Shown here piece after piece: positions 1-9,481 of a DNA stretch of 64,000 nucleotides. Under the pieces are notes generated by a model that saw nothing but the letters and a program-made list of their open reading frames with translations, searched no databases and was not told the DNA's origin. The translations under genes and the position numbers were made by a program. This DNA is from Psychrobacter sp. 1044. Lineage in GTDB: Bacteria > Pseudomonadota > Gammaproteobacteria > Pseudomonadales > Moraxellaceae. The stretch is taken from positions 1 to 64,000 of the forward strand of contig NZ_CAJHAZ010000005.1 in assembly GCF_904846525.1 (NCBI RefSeq). Reading direction: 5' to 3'. How positions within the stretch are numbered: position 1 is the stretch's first letter; each line of letters begins with the position of its first letter.

Positions 1-126
1 CAACGGGTTCAGGCTCAACAACGGGTTCAGGCTCAACAACGGGTTCAGGCTCAACAACGGGTTCAGGCTCAACAACGGGTTCAGGCTCAACAACGGGTTC
101 AGGCTCAACAACGGGTTCAGGCTCAA
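1..126. repeat. Seven perfect tandem 18-bp units inside dnaX
   Basis: The unit caacgggttcaggctcaa occurs seven times without a mismatch from base 1 to 126, followed by a degenerate eighth copy at about 127-144. Read on the minus strand in the dnaX frame it encodes the hexapeptide EPEPVV. The array is cut by the window edge, so its true length is unknown. Because 18 is a multiple of three, gain or loss of units changes linker length without shifting frame. Confidence 0.97.
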
Positions 127-1495
127 CAATGGGTTCAGGGCTAGTCACTAATACATCATGATTTTGCTCAGAATTTTTAGCCAAACTTGGCTCAAAATTG
201 TTATAGGTTTCGACTTGCAAATCATCATTATCTCGTGCTTGATAATCAACGCCATAAGACTGTAATGGCGGTGCAGAAGCCGATTGGCTATTTGATGACT
301 TATTCGATGACTGTGTAGAAGGTGTAGATGTCCCATCTTCTATAGCTGGTACTTCAGGTGCTACAGAGTCAGCATAAGTATGATTTAATATCTCATCGAC
401 TGGCAACGGACGAAATGCCAGCAGACGTAAAATACACATTTCCAGCGCTTGCATCGGTGTGCTCGCAAGCTTAACACCTTCACGTGCTTGCACGACAATC
501 TCATAATACAGTTGCAGAACGTCTGGACTCATATGCTGCGCAAGCGTGTTAATATCTTGCGCCTGTGCCTCATTTACATTTAATGCCACTTCAGGCAACA
601 GCTGAGTCAGCGCTAATTGATGCAGTAACTCAGTAAGACCATCAAACATACTCGTCGCATCAACCATTTGCGCACGCATTTGTTCTATATGAGCCGCGAC
701 AGCAGATTTGTCATGGTTATAGATATCAGTAATTAAACTGACCAGATCAGCCGCATCAATTAAGCCAAGCATGGCGTTTACAGTGACATCATCGAGCGCA
801 CCTTGACCAAAAGCAATGGCCTGATCGGTCAATGACAACGCATCACGTACCGAGCCTTTGGCGGCACTGGCCAATTGCCAGAGCGCAGGCTGCGTATAAC
901 CTACCTGCTCTTGGGTAAGAACATTTGCCAAATGCTCGCTGAGTAACGTTTGCGGTAGCGGACGTAGTACAAACTGCAAACAACGCGAAATAATGGTAAT
1001 CGGCAATTTTTGCGGATCAGTCGTGGCAAGTAAGAATTTTACATGCTCAGGGGGTTCTTCCAAAGTTTTAAGAAGCGCATTAAAACTGTGTGTCGACAAC
1101 ATATGCACTTCATCAATCAGGTATACTTTATAACGTCCCTGACTTGGCGCATACGGCACATTATCCAGCAACTCACGTGTGTCTTCTACTTTGGTACGGG
1201 ATGCCGCATCAATCTCGATAAGATCGATAAATCGCCCTTGATCGATTGCCACGCAGTTATCACACACACCGCAAGGCGTACTAGTGATACCTGTATCGCA
1301 GTTCAAACATTTAGATAAGATACGCGCAATCGTGGTCTTACCCACACCACGTGTGCCGGTAAAGAGATAAGCATGATGCAAACGGTTATAATCAATCGCA
1401 TTAATCAGTGCTTGAGAAACATGCGTTTGCCCAATCAACTCGTGAAAGTTTTTGGGACGGTATTTGCGCGCTAAAACTTGATATTGCTGCGTCAT
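1..1495 (-). CDS. dnaX: DNA polymerase III subunit tau/gamma (5' part, runs off left edge)
   Basis: Clamp-loader ATPase that assembles the polymerase III holoenzyme and loads the beta clamp. Reading from the ATG at 1495-1493, the protein begins MTQQYQVLARKYRPKNFHEL, has Walker A GTRGVGKT at about residues 47-54, zinc-module cysteines at about 63-66-75-78-81, and the Walker B motif DEVH at about 128-131, followed by a sensor region with SRCLQF. After about residue 375 it becomes Ser/Asn/Pro-rich, and from about residue 455 it enters EPEPVV hexapeptide repeats that continue past the left edge. About 498 codons are visible; the C-terminal tau domains that bind DnaB and alpha lie outside the window. 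I found no A-AAA-AAG type slippery site in the visible part, so gamma production cannot be judged. It is the first of a run of minus-strand genes with lysS and prfA, transcribed last. Confidence 0.95.
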   Translation of the reverse strand, partial: MTQQYQVLARKYRPKNFHELIGQTHVSQALINAIDYNRLHHAYLFTGTRGVGKTTIARILSKCLNCDTGITSTPCGVCDNCVAIDQGRFIDLIEIDAASRTKVEDTRELLDNVPYAPSQGRYKVYLIDEVHMLSTHSFNALLKTLEEPPEHVKFLLATTDPQKLPITIISRCLQFVLRPLPQTLLSEHLANVLTQEQVGYTQPALWQLASAAKGSVRDALSLTDQAIAFGQGALDDVTVNAMLGLIDAADLVSLITDIYNHDKSAVAAHIEQMRAQMVDATSMFDGLTELLHQLALTQLLPEVALNVNEAQAQDINTLAQHMSPDVLQLYYEIVVQAREGVKLASTPMQALEMCILRLLAFRPLPVDEILNHTYADSVAPEVPAIEDGTSTPSTQSSNKSSNSQSASAPPLQSYGVDYQARDNDDLQVETYNNFEPSLAKNSEQNHDVLVTSPEPIVEPEPVVEPEPVVEPEPVVEPEPVVEPEPVVEPEPVVEPEPV

Positions 1496-1564
1496 AATAA
1501 ATGCCAATGTGAATAATACAAATATAGATGGGGTGTCAAACCAGTAGGCTATATTAGGTTTAGA

Positions 1565-2827
1565 TTATAACTGCGCTTGAAGTTGTGCCAAACGTTCATA
1601 TAAGCGCTGAGTATTGGCGTCAATCACTGAGCCTTTTTGATAAAAGGCATCCAAATGCACCTCTGTATTGACGCTATCATCACAAGGTCTAAACTCTACG
1701 CCAATTAAAAACAAATCATCCATCACTGGATCCTGCATTTGAGCATTGAGCTCCAACAACAAGTCTTGTTGAGACGTGCGCACCTTGTCAGCACTTAGCG
1801 AACTATTATCATCTTGCGCATAGAAAACCATCAGATAATGGCGTCCAAACACCTGATAAGAGTGCTCATGACAAACATAACCATTCCAGCGAGAGTCTTG
1901 ATCCATCGTTTTGTAAGCTAAGATTTTTTCAACCAAACAAGCGTAAGTATACATTGACTCATCGACCAAAATATCAACCGGCTCTTTTGGTAGTGGTTGA
2001 CCTGCCTCATAATAATTTTTGATCAAACTATTAAACAGCTTGTACCACATTCGAGTATTTTTCTGAATCTCAGCCATGAGTGCTTTGGCAAAGACTGCCT
2101 GATCTGGTTCTGTAGCTTTGAGCAAGCGTTGCTCAATCTGATCGATCAACTGATTGTCAATCAATTGCTCTTGCACCCTAATCGCTCTTTGATGAAAGTC
2201 AGGCGACTGTAAAAACTGGGTAAGTAATGTCGATTCGTCTTGGAATGACTCAAACCCTGTCAGCTGGCTGCGATGAAAGTCTAAAAATGCGGACAAATCG
2301 CTTGGCGTAACCAATTGGCTAATGATATCAACAAAGTTTTGATAGCTAAATACCTGTAAAACACTCTGCTCATCATCCAGATCTAAAACACAGTCTTCAG
2401 CAAAAAACTGACTACCATATTCATAATCAACCGTATGCGAGGATGCTTGTGGTTTATCATCTTGATGCATGACAGACAGTGACGTCAAACCAATGAAATA
2501 AACATCCTTACCAGCTGTCGAGGTATTACTTTCTGCCATCGACTTATCGTTTTTTAGATAAAGCTGAGCGTGACGCTTAATTAGTTGGTTGACGACTTCT
2601 TTTCTCCACTCACGAACTTGAGCGCTGTCTACTTTTTGCCTACTCGCTCGCATCACTACATCATTGACGATCAAATAAATGATAGCGCTAGAAAACTCAA
2701 AAACAAAATCATAACCTTGAAACTGCTTAGGATTGGTTGTTTTATCTGCTGGTAACTCATACAAAGATAAGAAACTTTGTTGAATCATTTGTTGCCAAAG
2801 TGAGGGTGACGCGTGCTGAGTATCCAT
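1565..2827 (-). CDS. Conserved-looking hypothetical protein, 420 aa
   Basis: I do not recognise this protein. It starts MDTQHASPSLWQQM and has no signal peptide or membrane segment, so it is probably cytoplasmic. It is acidic and Gln/Asp-rich, with alternating hydrophobic and charged stretches. Two regions look globular: an N-terminal one (about 35-170, including GYDFVFEFSSAIIYLIVNDVV) and a C-terminal one (about 280-400, including CHEHSYQVFGRHYLMVFY and DDLFLIGVEFRPCDD). The ATG at 2827 is used because no good alternative lies near. It lies between lysS upstream and dnaX downstream on the same strand, with 69 bases to the dnaX start, so it could be co-transcribed with dnaX. Codon use looks like its neighbours. 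Function unknown. Confidence 0.8.
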   Translation of the reverse strand: MDTQHASPSLWQQMIQQSFLSLYELPADKTTNPKQFQGYDFVFEFSSAIIYLIVNDVVMRASRQKVDSAQVREWRKEVVNQLIKRHAQLYLKNDKSMAESNTSTAGKDVYFIGLTSLSVMHQDDKPQASSHTVDYEYGSQFFAEDCVLDLDDEQSVLQVFSYQNFVDIISQLVTPSDLSAFLDFHRSQLTGFESFQDESTLLTQFLQSPDFHQRAIRVQEQLIDNQLIDQIEQRLLKATEPDQAVFAKALMAEIQKNTRMWYKLFNSLIKNYYEAGQPLPKEPVDILVDESMYTYACLVEKILAYKTMDQDSRWNGYVCHEHSYQVFGRHYLMVFYAQDDNSSLSADKVRTSQQDLLLELNAQMQDPVMDDLFLIGVEFRPCDDSVNTEVHLDAFYQKGSVIDANTQRLYERLAQLQAQL

Positions 2828-2941
2828 GATATCCCTATAAATGAGGTCTCATAAAGAATCTGGGACCATTCCATTGAAAGCAAAAGAGCTTTCTTATGTT
2901 CAGTTTAGTCCCAGCATGGATTTATGGCAAGTAAACTAGTT

Positions 2942-4480
2942 CTAGCTTTCTAATTTGCGACGCATATGCGGAAATAAAATCACATCACGAATACTGGCAG
3001 AATCGGTAAACAACATCACTAAACGGTCAATGCCGATACCTTCGCCTGCGGTTGGTGGTAAGCCATAAGACAGCGCTTCGATGTATTCTTCATCAAAATG
3101 CATCGCTTCATCATCGCCAGCGTCTTTTTCAGCGACTTGTCCACGGAAGCGTTCTGCCTGATCAGCAGGATCATTAAGCTCGCTAAAGCCGTTTGCCAGT
3201 TCACGACCACCGATGAATAGCTCAAAACGATCGGTGATTTCAGGATTGTCATCACTACGGCGTGCCAGTGGTGAAGTTTCAGCTGGATATTCAGTGATGA
3301 AAGTTGGCTGACGCAATTGGTGTTCAGCGGTTTCTTCAAAGATAATGGTCTGTAGTTTGCCCACACCAAACACCTCTTTCACTTGCTGCTTAAGCGTTGT
3401 CGAGGCGTACTCTGCCAGATATTCACGGTCATTGATACGTGCCATATCGAAATTTTCGGCATATTTTGCAATTGCATCAGACATAGACAAACGTATAAAT
3501 GGCGCTTTTAGACTGATGGCTTCTTCTTGATAAGTAATCTCAGTCGTGCCCAAAATATCCATCGCCAATTCATTAAATAAGCGTTCGGTCAAATCCATCA
3601 AGTCATGATAATCAGCATAGGCTTGATAAAATTCAATCATGGTAAATTCAGGATTATGGCGAGTTGATACACCTTCGTTGCGAAAGCTACGGTTAATCTC
3701 GAACACTCTTTCAAAACCACCAACGACTAAGCGCTTCAAGTAAAGCTCAGGCGCGATACGCAGATATAAAGGCATATCTAGAGCGTTATGATGCGTCACA
3801 AACGGACGTGCCACCGCACCACCTGGGATAGGATGCATCATCGGCGTCTCAACTTCCATGAAACGCTCATTTAACATAAACTTGCGAATGCCGCTAATGA
3901 CTTGACTGCGAATCATAAAGGTATCACGAGTCGTCTCATTGGTCATCAAATCAAGATGACGATTACGATAGCGAGCTTCGACATCAGCTAAACCATGGAA
4001 CTTGTTTGGCATTGGACGTAGCGCTTTAGTCAATAACTGAAACTCTTCGATATGCACATATAAGTCGCCCTTGCCTGAGCGACCGATATAGCCTGATACG
4101 CCAACAATATCACCCAAATCTAATGATTTAATGGTCGCTAACGTCTCTGGATCCAACTCTTTGCGTGCAACATATAACTGAATGCGACCCGTCATGTCTT
4201 GAATAACAATAAAGGCACCACGGTTCAGCATGACGCGACCTGCCACGTTGACCTGTGTTTTTTCGCCATTCGCCGCTTTTTCTTCAATTTCTTGTTTTGA
4301 GACGCCGTCAAAAGCAGTTTGCAAATCTTGCGCATAATCAGTACGTTTAAATGTATTTGGATACGGCTGTTTGCCTGAAGCACTGATATCGTCTAGCTTG
4401 GCTTGCAGCTGAGCAATTAGCTCGTTAGCGTCTTCTACAACTGGGGTTTGGTCTTGATTCTGATTGTTGTGCTTTGACAT
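2942..4480 (-). CDS. lysS: Lysine--tRNA ligase, class II
   Basis: Charges tRNA-Lys with lysine in the cytoplasm. The 512-aa protein has the expected order: a variable N-terminal tail rich in Asn and Gln, an OB-fold anticodon-binding domain (about 70-175, with [20 protein letters not shown]), then the class II catalytic core. Motif 2 is seen in [19 protein letters not shown] and motif 3 in [20 protein letters not shown] near the C-terminus. Length matches the family (about 500). The start at 4480 gives [17 protein letters not shown] and fits the family. prfA lies upstream on the same strand, separated by about 200 bases that contain a hairpin, so the two may be separate units. Confidence 0.97.
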   Translation of the reverse strand: MSKHNNQNQDQTPVVEDANELIAQLQAKLDDISASGKQPYPNTFKRTDYAQDLQTAFDGVSKQEIEEKAANGEKTQVNVAGRVMLNRGAFIVIQDMTGRIQLYVARKELDPETLATIKSLDLGDIVGVSGYIGRSGKGDLYVHIEEFQLLTKALRPMPNKFHGLADVEARYRNRHLDLMTNETTRDTFMIRSQVISGIRKFMLNERFMEVETPMMHPIPGGAVARPFVTHHNALDMPLYLRIAPELYLKRLVVGGFERVFEINRSFRNEGVSTRHNPEFTMIEFYQAYADYHDLMDLTERLFNELAMDILGTTEITYQEEAISLKAPFIRLSMSDAIAKYAENFDMARINDREYLAEYASTTLKQQVKEVFGVGKLQTIIFEETAEHQLRQPTFITEYPAETSPLARRSDDNPEITDRFELFIGGRELANGFSELNDPADQAERFRGQVAEKDAGDDEAMHFDEEYIEALSYGLPPTAGEGIGIDRLVMLFTDSASIRDVILFPHMRRKLES

Positions 4481-4590
4481 AACACTCTCAATATTATTAG
4501 GTAATTAGATGGAATAAACGAAAACTGCAAAATTAAATCTATACTTATTATCATGGTCGATAGCCGTAAAAGAACAGCTATAAACAAACA

Positions 4591-4613
4591 GACACTGTCA
4601 TCTAGACAGTGTC
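4591..4613 (-). terminator. Perfect 9-bp hairpin between prfA and lysS
   Basis: GACACTGTC and its complement GACAGTGTC are separated by five bases. It sits about 70 bases past the prfA stop. The downstream tract on the minus strand is only moderately T-rich (tgtttgtttat), so it may be a weak terminator or an RNA-stability hairpin. Confidence 0.45.
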
Positions 4614-4681
4614 ACGCTTTTAAGAATTAATGGATTCACGACTAGCTATTGAGCCTCTAGTCATTAATATCCTGATGGTTA

Positions 4682-5773
4682 CTAATCACCACCGCCGATA
4701 CTCGCCATCAAATCAGCCTGATGCTCACGCAACAGTGCATCAAGAATCTCATCCAAGTCGCCTTCCATAATGGCATCAAGCTTGTATAACGTCAGATTGA
4801 TACGGTGATCGGTCATGCGACCTTGTGGGAAATTATAGGTGCGAATGCGTTCTGAGCGATCGCCACTACCGACCAAATCACGACGGATGGTGTCTGCGGC
4901 ATCAACTTGAGCCTGTACTTTGACTTGCTGAATCTTTGAAATCAGCATTTTCATCGCTTGCGCACGGTTTTTGTGCTGGCTACGCTCTTGTTGACACTCT
5001 ACCACGGTACCCGTTGGAATGTGGGTCAAACGTACGGCTGAATCAGTGGTGTTAACGTGCTGACCACCGGCACCGCTTGAACGGAATGTATCAAAGCGAA
5101 TGTCGGCTGGATTTAGATCTACTGTATCATCAATCTCAACCTCAGGCATCACCGCCACGGTACAAGCTGAGGTATGCACGCGACCTTGGCTTTCGGTTTC
5201 AGGCACACGCTGCACACGGTGTACGCCTGATTCAAACTTTAAGCGCCCATACACGCTGTTTCCTGATACGCGAGTGATGATTTCTTTATAACCACCATGC
5301 TCGCCTTCACTTGCAGACAATACTTCCACTGTCCAGCCTTGTGTCTGCGCGTATTTTTGGTACATACGGAACAAGTCACCAGAGAAAATCGCGGCTTCAT
5401 CACCACCTGTACCCGCTCGAATTTCCAAGAAAGCAGGCACTTTATCATTAGGATCTTTTGGTAGCATCATGACATTGAGCGCCTCTTCCATCTCTACGAT
5501 GGTCTCGCGGGCGTTATCAATCTCTTCTTGCATCATCTCTTTCATGTCAGGATCTGATGCATCAGCCAGCATAGCCTCTGCATCAGCCTGATCCGTTTCT
5601 GCACGCACATAGTTCTGCCATAAAGTAGTGATATCCATCAAGTCGCTGTGCTCGACAGACAGTTCACGGAATTTATTATTATCGCTGATGATACTAGGAT
5701 CTGATAATAAGGCGGTGACCTCTTCATAACGGTCTACCATCTGGTCTAAACGCAGGCGTAAGGATTCTTTCAT
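4682..5773 (-). CDS. prfA: Peptide chain release factor 1
   Basis: Terminates translation at UAA and UAG. The 363-aa protein has a coiled N-terminal domain, the codon-recognition PxT tripeptide as PET at residues 191-193 within [23 protein letters not shown], and the universal GGQ peptidyl-tRNA hydrolysis motif at 236-238 ([12 protein letters not shown]). The PxT rather than SPF motif identifies RF1 and excludes RF2. Length matches the family (about 360). The start at 5773 ([12 protein letters not shown]) is preceded on the minus strand by an AAAAGTCC stretch, a modest ribosome-binding site. In many bacteria prfA precedes prmC; here lysS follows instead. Confidence 0.97.
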   Translation of the reverse strand: MKESLRLRLDQMVDRYEEVTALLSDPSIISDNNKFRELSVEHSDLMDITTLWQNYVRAETDQADAEAMLADASDPDMKEMMQEEIDNARETIVEMEEALNVMMLPKDPNDKVPAFLEIRAGTGGDEAAIFSGDLFRMYQKYAQTQGWTVEVLSASEGEHGGYKEIITRVSGNSVYGRLKFESGVHRVQRVPETESQGRVHTSACTVAVMPEVEIDDTVDLNPADIRFDTFRSSGAGGQHVNTTDSAVRLTHIPTGTVVECQQERSQHKNRAQAMKMLISKIQQVKVQAQVDAADTIRRDLVGSGDRSERIRTYNFPQGRMTDHRINLTLYKLDAIMEGDLDEILDALLREHQADLMASIGGGD

Positions 5774-5944
5774 AAAAGGACTTTTAATTGGATGAGAGGA
5801 ATAAGACCGTGATTATAGCAAATTTTTCGGGGTAAATTAAAACCTCTAAGCATTCTTCCCGTTATATTCGCAAATAGCGCCTCATTCTTGAATAATATAT
5901 TGCTTAAATAATGTGATTAAATGCTCATAATAAAAATAACAGAC

Positions 5945-5980
5945 AAAAAAATAGCTAAGGTTGCTCTTAGCTATTTTTTA
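5945..5980 (-). terminator. Rho-independent terminator of the KAS III-like gene
   Basis: A long stem pairs AAAAAATAGCTAAG with CTTAGCTATTTTTT around a short loop. It lies about 25 bases past the stop of the gene ending at 6006 and has the required T-run on the minus strand. Confidence 0.85.
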
Positions 5981-6005
5981 TTAGTACCAGATTTTACTTT
6001 AAAAA

Positions 6006-7151
6006 TTAAACCTTACGCACCAACACTGAACCGATAGAGTAACCCGCACCAAATGAGCAAATCACACCCAAATCACCTGATGCTAGCTCATCTTTATAGC
6101 GATGGAAAACAATCATCGGACTGGCTGAACTGGTGTTAGCAAATTCAGCAATGACACTTGGCACAATCGCTTTATCTGCTTCTTTACCAATCACAGTACG
6201 TAGAATTAAATCCAACATATTGGCGTTGGCTTGGTGCAGCCACATCATTTTAACGTCAGACGTTGCGATATCATTTTCTTGCAAATGCTCAGTGATGACT
6301 TCTGAAACCTTTGGACAGACTTCACGGAACACTTTTCGACCATTTTGTAAGAATAGCTTGTCAGTGACTGGCTCTTTGATGTCTGGATACATCTCAGTCT
6401 GTGCCGCTAAGAACTCTGAGCGATCCATAAAGCCGTATTCGTTTTTGATATTGGTCGAAAACTGGGTAAATAGCTTAGAGTTAAGAATCTCATAACCTTT
6501 TGGCGTGTCTAGCTCTTCGACGATAGATGCTGTTGCGACATCGCCAAAGATAAAGTGGCTGTCACGGTTACGCCAGTTTAGATGAGCTGAGGTAATCTCA
6601 ACGTTGACCACAGCGATGCGCTTAGCCAGACCAGAAACGATAGAGCCATGTGCTTGCGATAGACCAAAAGTCGCGGCACTACAAGCAACGTTCATATCAT
6701 AAGCAAAACCACCAATCATACCAATTGCATTTTGAATCTCGATAGCGACTGCAGGATAAGTACGCTGAAAGTTTGAACAGGCAAGAATGATACCATCTAG
6801 GTCATTCGCCTCAAGACCCGCATCTGCTAGCGCGTCTTTCAAAGCCGCAGTACCCATTTCTGCCATGATAGACAGCTCTTCACCTAAATGACGATAAGGA
6901 ATCACTGGTGCCATGATTTCAGGATCTAAAATACCATCCTTTTCCATCACATAACGTGATTTAATACCAGATACTTTTTCGATAAAGGCCGCTGAAGAAG
7001 GCTCTAGGGCAGTCAAAGTTCCTGCTGCTATCTCGTCAGCATGCTTTGCATTATAATTCTCAACATACTTATTAAATGAATCTACTAGCTCTTCATTACT
7101 GATGCTATAAGGCGGAATATACAGGCCAGTGCCTGTGATACAAGTCGTCAT
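6006..7151 (-). CDS. Beta-ketoacyl-ACP synthase III-like condensing enzyme
   Basis: Thiolase-fold condensing enzyme that in this family joins an acyl-CoA or acyl-ACP primer to malonyl-ACP. The 381-aa protein shows the KAS III triad: Cys157 in NVACSAATF, His306 in WLHQANANM and Asn339 in [10 protein letters not shown], plus the C-terminal [13 protein letters not shown]. It is longer than classical FabH (about 320 aa). The extra residues are mainly in the N-terminal third (about 25-95, between the first strand and the SGIKSRYV segment). That long form resembles the KAS III paralogues of Pseudomonas and Acinetobacter rather than housekeeping FabH, so I give no symbol. It is monocistronic: a strong terminator follows and a divergent promoter region lies upstream. 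Exact substrate is unknown; priming of fatty acid synthesis from medium-chain acyl-CoA is one possibility. Confidence 0.88.
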   Translation of the reverse strand: MTTCITGTGLYIPPYSISNEELVDSFNKYVENYNAKHADEIAAGTLTALEPSSAAFIEKVSGIKSRYVMEKDGILDPEIMAPVIPYRHLGEELSIMAEMGTAALKDALADAGLEANDLDGIILACSNFQRTYPAVAIEIQNAIGMIGGFAYDMNVACSAATFGLSQAHGSIVSGLAKRIAVVNVEITSAHLNWRNRDSHFIFGDVATASIVEELDTPKGYEILNSKLFTQFSTNIKNEYGFMDRSEFLAAQTEMYPDIKEPVTDKLFLQNGRKVFREVCPKVSEVITEHLQENDIATSDVKMMWLHQANANMLDLILRTVIGKEADKAIVPSVIAEFANTSSASPMIVFHRYKDELASGDLGVICSFGAGYSIGSVLVRKV

Positions 7152-7360
7152 GATAAGCTTCCTTGTCTACTACTATAGGGCTTGGGATAAGCATAAAAGT
7201 GGAAAAATAACAGTCGTTTGATTTCAGTGAATAACTGTAAACTTAAAATCAGAGCCTTTATTATGCCTGAATATAATTATTTTTCTAATACTTTGTTACA
7301 AATAATCTGTTTGTTGCGAAAAATAAGCAAAGTCCTGACTTCATTTTGGAGCAGCTACGT

Positions 7361-7366
7361 TATAAT
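7361..7366 (+). promoter_or_regulatory. Possible -10 element for pnuC
   Basis: A perfect TATAAT lies 84 bases upstream of the preferred pnuC start, in the intergenic region between the divergent KAS III gene and pnuC. No convincing -35 at 16-18 bases is visible; CTGACT lies 20 bases upstream. Tentative. Confidence 0.35.
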
Positions 7367-7449
7367 TGGCGCACTTTGCTAGCGACGCGTTCACAGTTCG
7401 AGCGCATAAAACTGCGAGACATAAAACCCGCTCATATTTGGGAATACTC

Positions 7450-8211
7450 ATGGTAGAAATTTTTAACTGGTTATTTGGACAATACGCTGACTATCCCACT
7501 GTCTTTATTGCTCTTGAATTGATTGCCGTCATATTTGGGGTAGCAAGTGTCTTACTCGCCAGCAGAACCAATATTTTGGTATTTCCGATAGGTCTCGTCA
7601 GCACCGCTATATTTGTCTATCTATTGTGGAAATGGCAGTTATTTGGCGATATGTTTATCAATGCCTACTATACGGTAATGAGTCTATATGGCTGGATCAA
7701 TTGGACACAGAGTAAGAAAAACACAGCCATAAAAAAACAGCAAGATTATATCAACCCTACTGGTCAGCAGCAAAATGAGTCGTTAGCAAGCATTAATGCC
7801 CAGAATGCTATTCAAGTAGAACATCTTAATAAAAAAGATTTGCCAATACTCGCCTTACTAGCCTCGGCAACTATTGCCTTTGTCGCGTTGGTGTATTATT
7901 TCAGACCAGTCATCAATAATAACTTTAGTTTTGATGGCGCGTTATTAGGTTTGCATTTATTTACGTGGGTCGATTACACCGATATGCTGACCACCGCGCT
8001 GTTTTTGATGGCGATGTGGCTGATGGCGCGGCGCAAAATTGAGCATTGGATACTCTGGATAATCGCCGATGCTATTTCAGTCCCGCTGTACTTTTATAAA
8101 GGTCTCACTTTTACTGCGCTACAATACGTAGTCTTCACTCTTATCGCAATTTGGGCTTACTATGAATGGCAACGACGTTACCGCTTGCAACCTAAAGCAG
8201 CATACGCCTAA
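7450..8211 (+). CDS. pnuC: PnuC-type nicotinamide riboside/mononucleotide transporter
   Basis: Inner-membrane facilitator that brings nicotinamide riboside (historically NMN) into the cell for NAD salvage. From the ATG at 7450 it is 253 aa with about seven hydrophobic segments and the family signatures FPIGLVSTAIFVYLLWKWQLFGDM, AYYTVMSLYGWINW and, near the end, IADAISVPLYFYKGLTFTALQY. A hydrophilic loop of about 45 residues (roughly 85-130, Gln/Asn-rich) splits the membrane segments. A longer reading from a TTG at 7366 adds 28 unlikely residues (basic, not family-like), so the ATG is preferred. The next gene overlaps it by 50 bases and encodes the kinase that would trap the imported riboside, which supports this function. 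Confidence 0.92.
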   Translation: MVEIFNWLFGQYADYPTVFIALELIAVIFGVASVLLASRTNILVFPIGLVSTAIFVYLLWKWQLFGDMFINAYYTVMSLYGWINWTQSKKNTAIKKQQDYINPTGQQQNESLASINAQNAIQVEHLNKKDLPILALLASATIAFVALVYYFRPVINNNFSFDGALLGLHLFTWVDYTDMLTTALFLMAMWLMARRKIEHWILWIIADAISVPLYFYKGLTFTALQYVVFTLIAIWAYYEWQRRYRLQPKAAYA

Positions 8212-8743
8212 ATCGGTCATCAATGTCGCTATCCTAGGGGCAGAGAGCACTGGTAAGACCACGCTATGTCGCGACTTGGCAGCGCATTTTGGCTGCCCTT
8301 GGGTACCAGAATACATGCGCACCTATCTACAAGCAAAATGGGATAAGGAACACCTCACTTGCACTTGGGAGGATTTACTCCCCATTGCACAAGGTCAAAT
8401 TGAGTTAGAAAATAAACTCGCCGCACAAGCCGCGCAAAATTCTGATAGCAGCTACTTGTTTTGTGATACCAGTCTGTTTGAGTTAATGGTTTATTCTAAT
8501 TGGTATTATGGTGATTGCCCTAAAGCGCTCACCAATGCGGCGTTAACGCATCATTATGACTTGATTTTATTAACCGAAGTTGATATTCCGTGGGTCGCCG
8601 ATGATTTGCGTGATAGCCCCCATCAACGTGATGAAATCAGTGCTTATTTTGAAAGTCAGCTGACCCGTCACCAAAAGCCATTTCATCGCATAGGTGGTGA
8701 TAGAGATGAGCGGGTACAACAAGTGCTCGAATGGCTTTCTTAA
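8162..8743 (+). CDS. Nicotinamide riboside kinase-like ATPase (NadR C-terminal domain type)
   Basis: Predicted to phosphorylate nicotinamide riboside to NMN. The 193-aa protein has a Walker A motif GAESTGKT at 26-33, then WVPEYMRTYL, typical of the ribosylnicotinamide kinase domain of NadR (AAA_28 type), CDTSLFELMVYSNWYYG in the middle, and LLTEVDIPWVADDLRDSP near the lid region. The N-terminal HTH and the adenylyltransferase domain of full-length NadR are absent, so this is a stand-alone kinase. The only in-frame ATG near the start is at 8162, giving a 50-base overlap with pnuC and implying translational coupling. NMN adenylylation must be done by another enzyme outside the window. Confidence 0.88.
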   Translation: MNGNDVTACNLKQHTPKSVINVAILGAESTGKTTLCRDLAAHFGCPWVPEYMRTYLQAKWDKEHLTCTWEDLLPIAQGQIELENKLAAQAAQNSDSSYLFCDTSLFELMVYSNWYYGDCPKALTNAALTHHYDLILLTEVDIPWVADDLRDSPHQRDEISAYFESQLTRHQKPFHRIGGDRDERVQQVLEWLS

Positions 8744-8805
8744 ACCCATCCTATACCACGTTATCAGTAAATGACCTACAACCTTACCTTTAAGAGCATT
8801 AAGAG

Positions 8806-9336
8806 ATGTCCATGCTAAAAAACATTGAACGATACCTAGAAAAAACCATCTTTAACAGCCGCTGGATATTAGCGCCTTTTTATTTGGGGCTGGTCTTAGG
8901 GATTATTTTATTATTTATAAAGTTCATTCAAAAAACAGTCATGATGTTCAATACTGTATTTAGCGCTTCTGTATCAGATGTCATTGTTAATATATTAGTG
9001 TTAGTCGACCTCTCGTTAGTAGCCAGTTTATTATTAATCATCATATTTAGTGGCTATGAAATATTTGTCTCAAAAATTGACACTGGTGATCACGTTGATC
9101 GACCTAGTTGGATGGGCAAAGTAGATTTTTCTGGTTTAAAACTAAAAGTCATCGGTGCCATCGTCGCTATTTCTGCGATTGATCTATTAAAATCGTTTAT
9201 GGATATTCCTAATGAATTGAGTGAGGGTGAAGCGGACAAACTCATGTGGAAAGTCATCATTCATATGACTTTTGTGTTGTCTGGCTTATTGTTTGCTATT
9301 ATGGATAAAGTGGTTGGTGATACTAAAAAACACTGA
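8806..9336 (+). CDS. UPF0114 (YqhA) family inner-membrane protein
   Basis: Integral membrane protein of unknown function. The 176-aa sequence starts MSMLKNIERYLEKTIFNSRWILAPFYLGLVLG, a highly characteristic UPF0114/YqhA opening, and has four hydrophobic segments (about 20-40, 58-85, 108-128, 148-168) with SWMGKVDFSGLKLKVIGAIVAIS in the middle. Length fits the family (about 165). Two in-frame ATGs (8806 and 8812) are possible; gag upstream slightly favours the first. It follows the NAD-salvage pair by 62 bases on the same strand, but no functional link is evident. Confidence 0.88.
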   Translation: MSMLKNIERYLEKTIFNSRWILAPFYLGLVLGIILLFIKFIQKTVMMFNTVFSASVSDVIVNILVLVDLSLVASLLLIIIFSGYEIFVSKIDTGDHVDRPSWMGKVDFSGLKLKVIGAIVAISAIDLLKSFMDIPNELSEGEADKLMWKVIIHMTFVLSGLLFAIMDKVVGDTKKH

Positions 9337-9481
9337 TATCAGAAATCACTAAGGCTTATTTTTCCACACACTCTCCATCGTTCTTACATATTTTCTCTTC
9401 ACCTCTCCTCTATGCTCTTCTTTGAACCTACTGACTGTTATATGCACAGTTTTGGACTAAAGATTCATATGAGGAGCTTTC

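Noticed and set aside
1-144. Short tandem repeat that could be taken for a CRISPR array
   Set aside because: Units are directly abutting with no spacers and are in frame within dnaX.
148-336. Minus-strand reading frame of 62 codons
   Set aside because: It lies in another frame of the dnaX linker; the dnaX frame is open throughout and gives a family protein.
3019-3369. Minus-strand frame of 116 codons inside lysS
   Set aside because: Shadow of lysS; composition is not protein-like and there is no ribosome-binding site.
7366-7449. N-terminal extension of pnuC from a TTG
   Set aside because: The extra residues are basic and not family-like; ATG 7450 gives the normal PnuC start.
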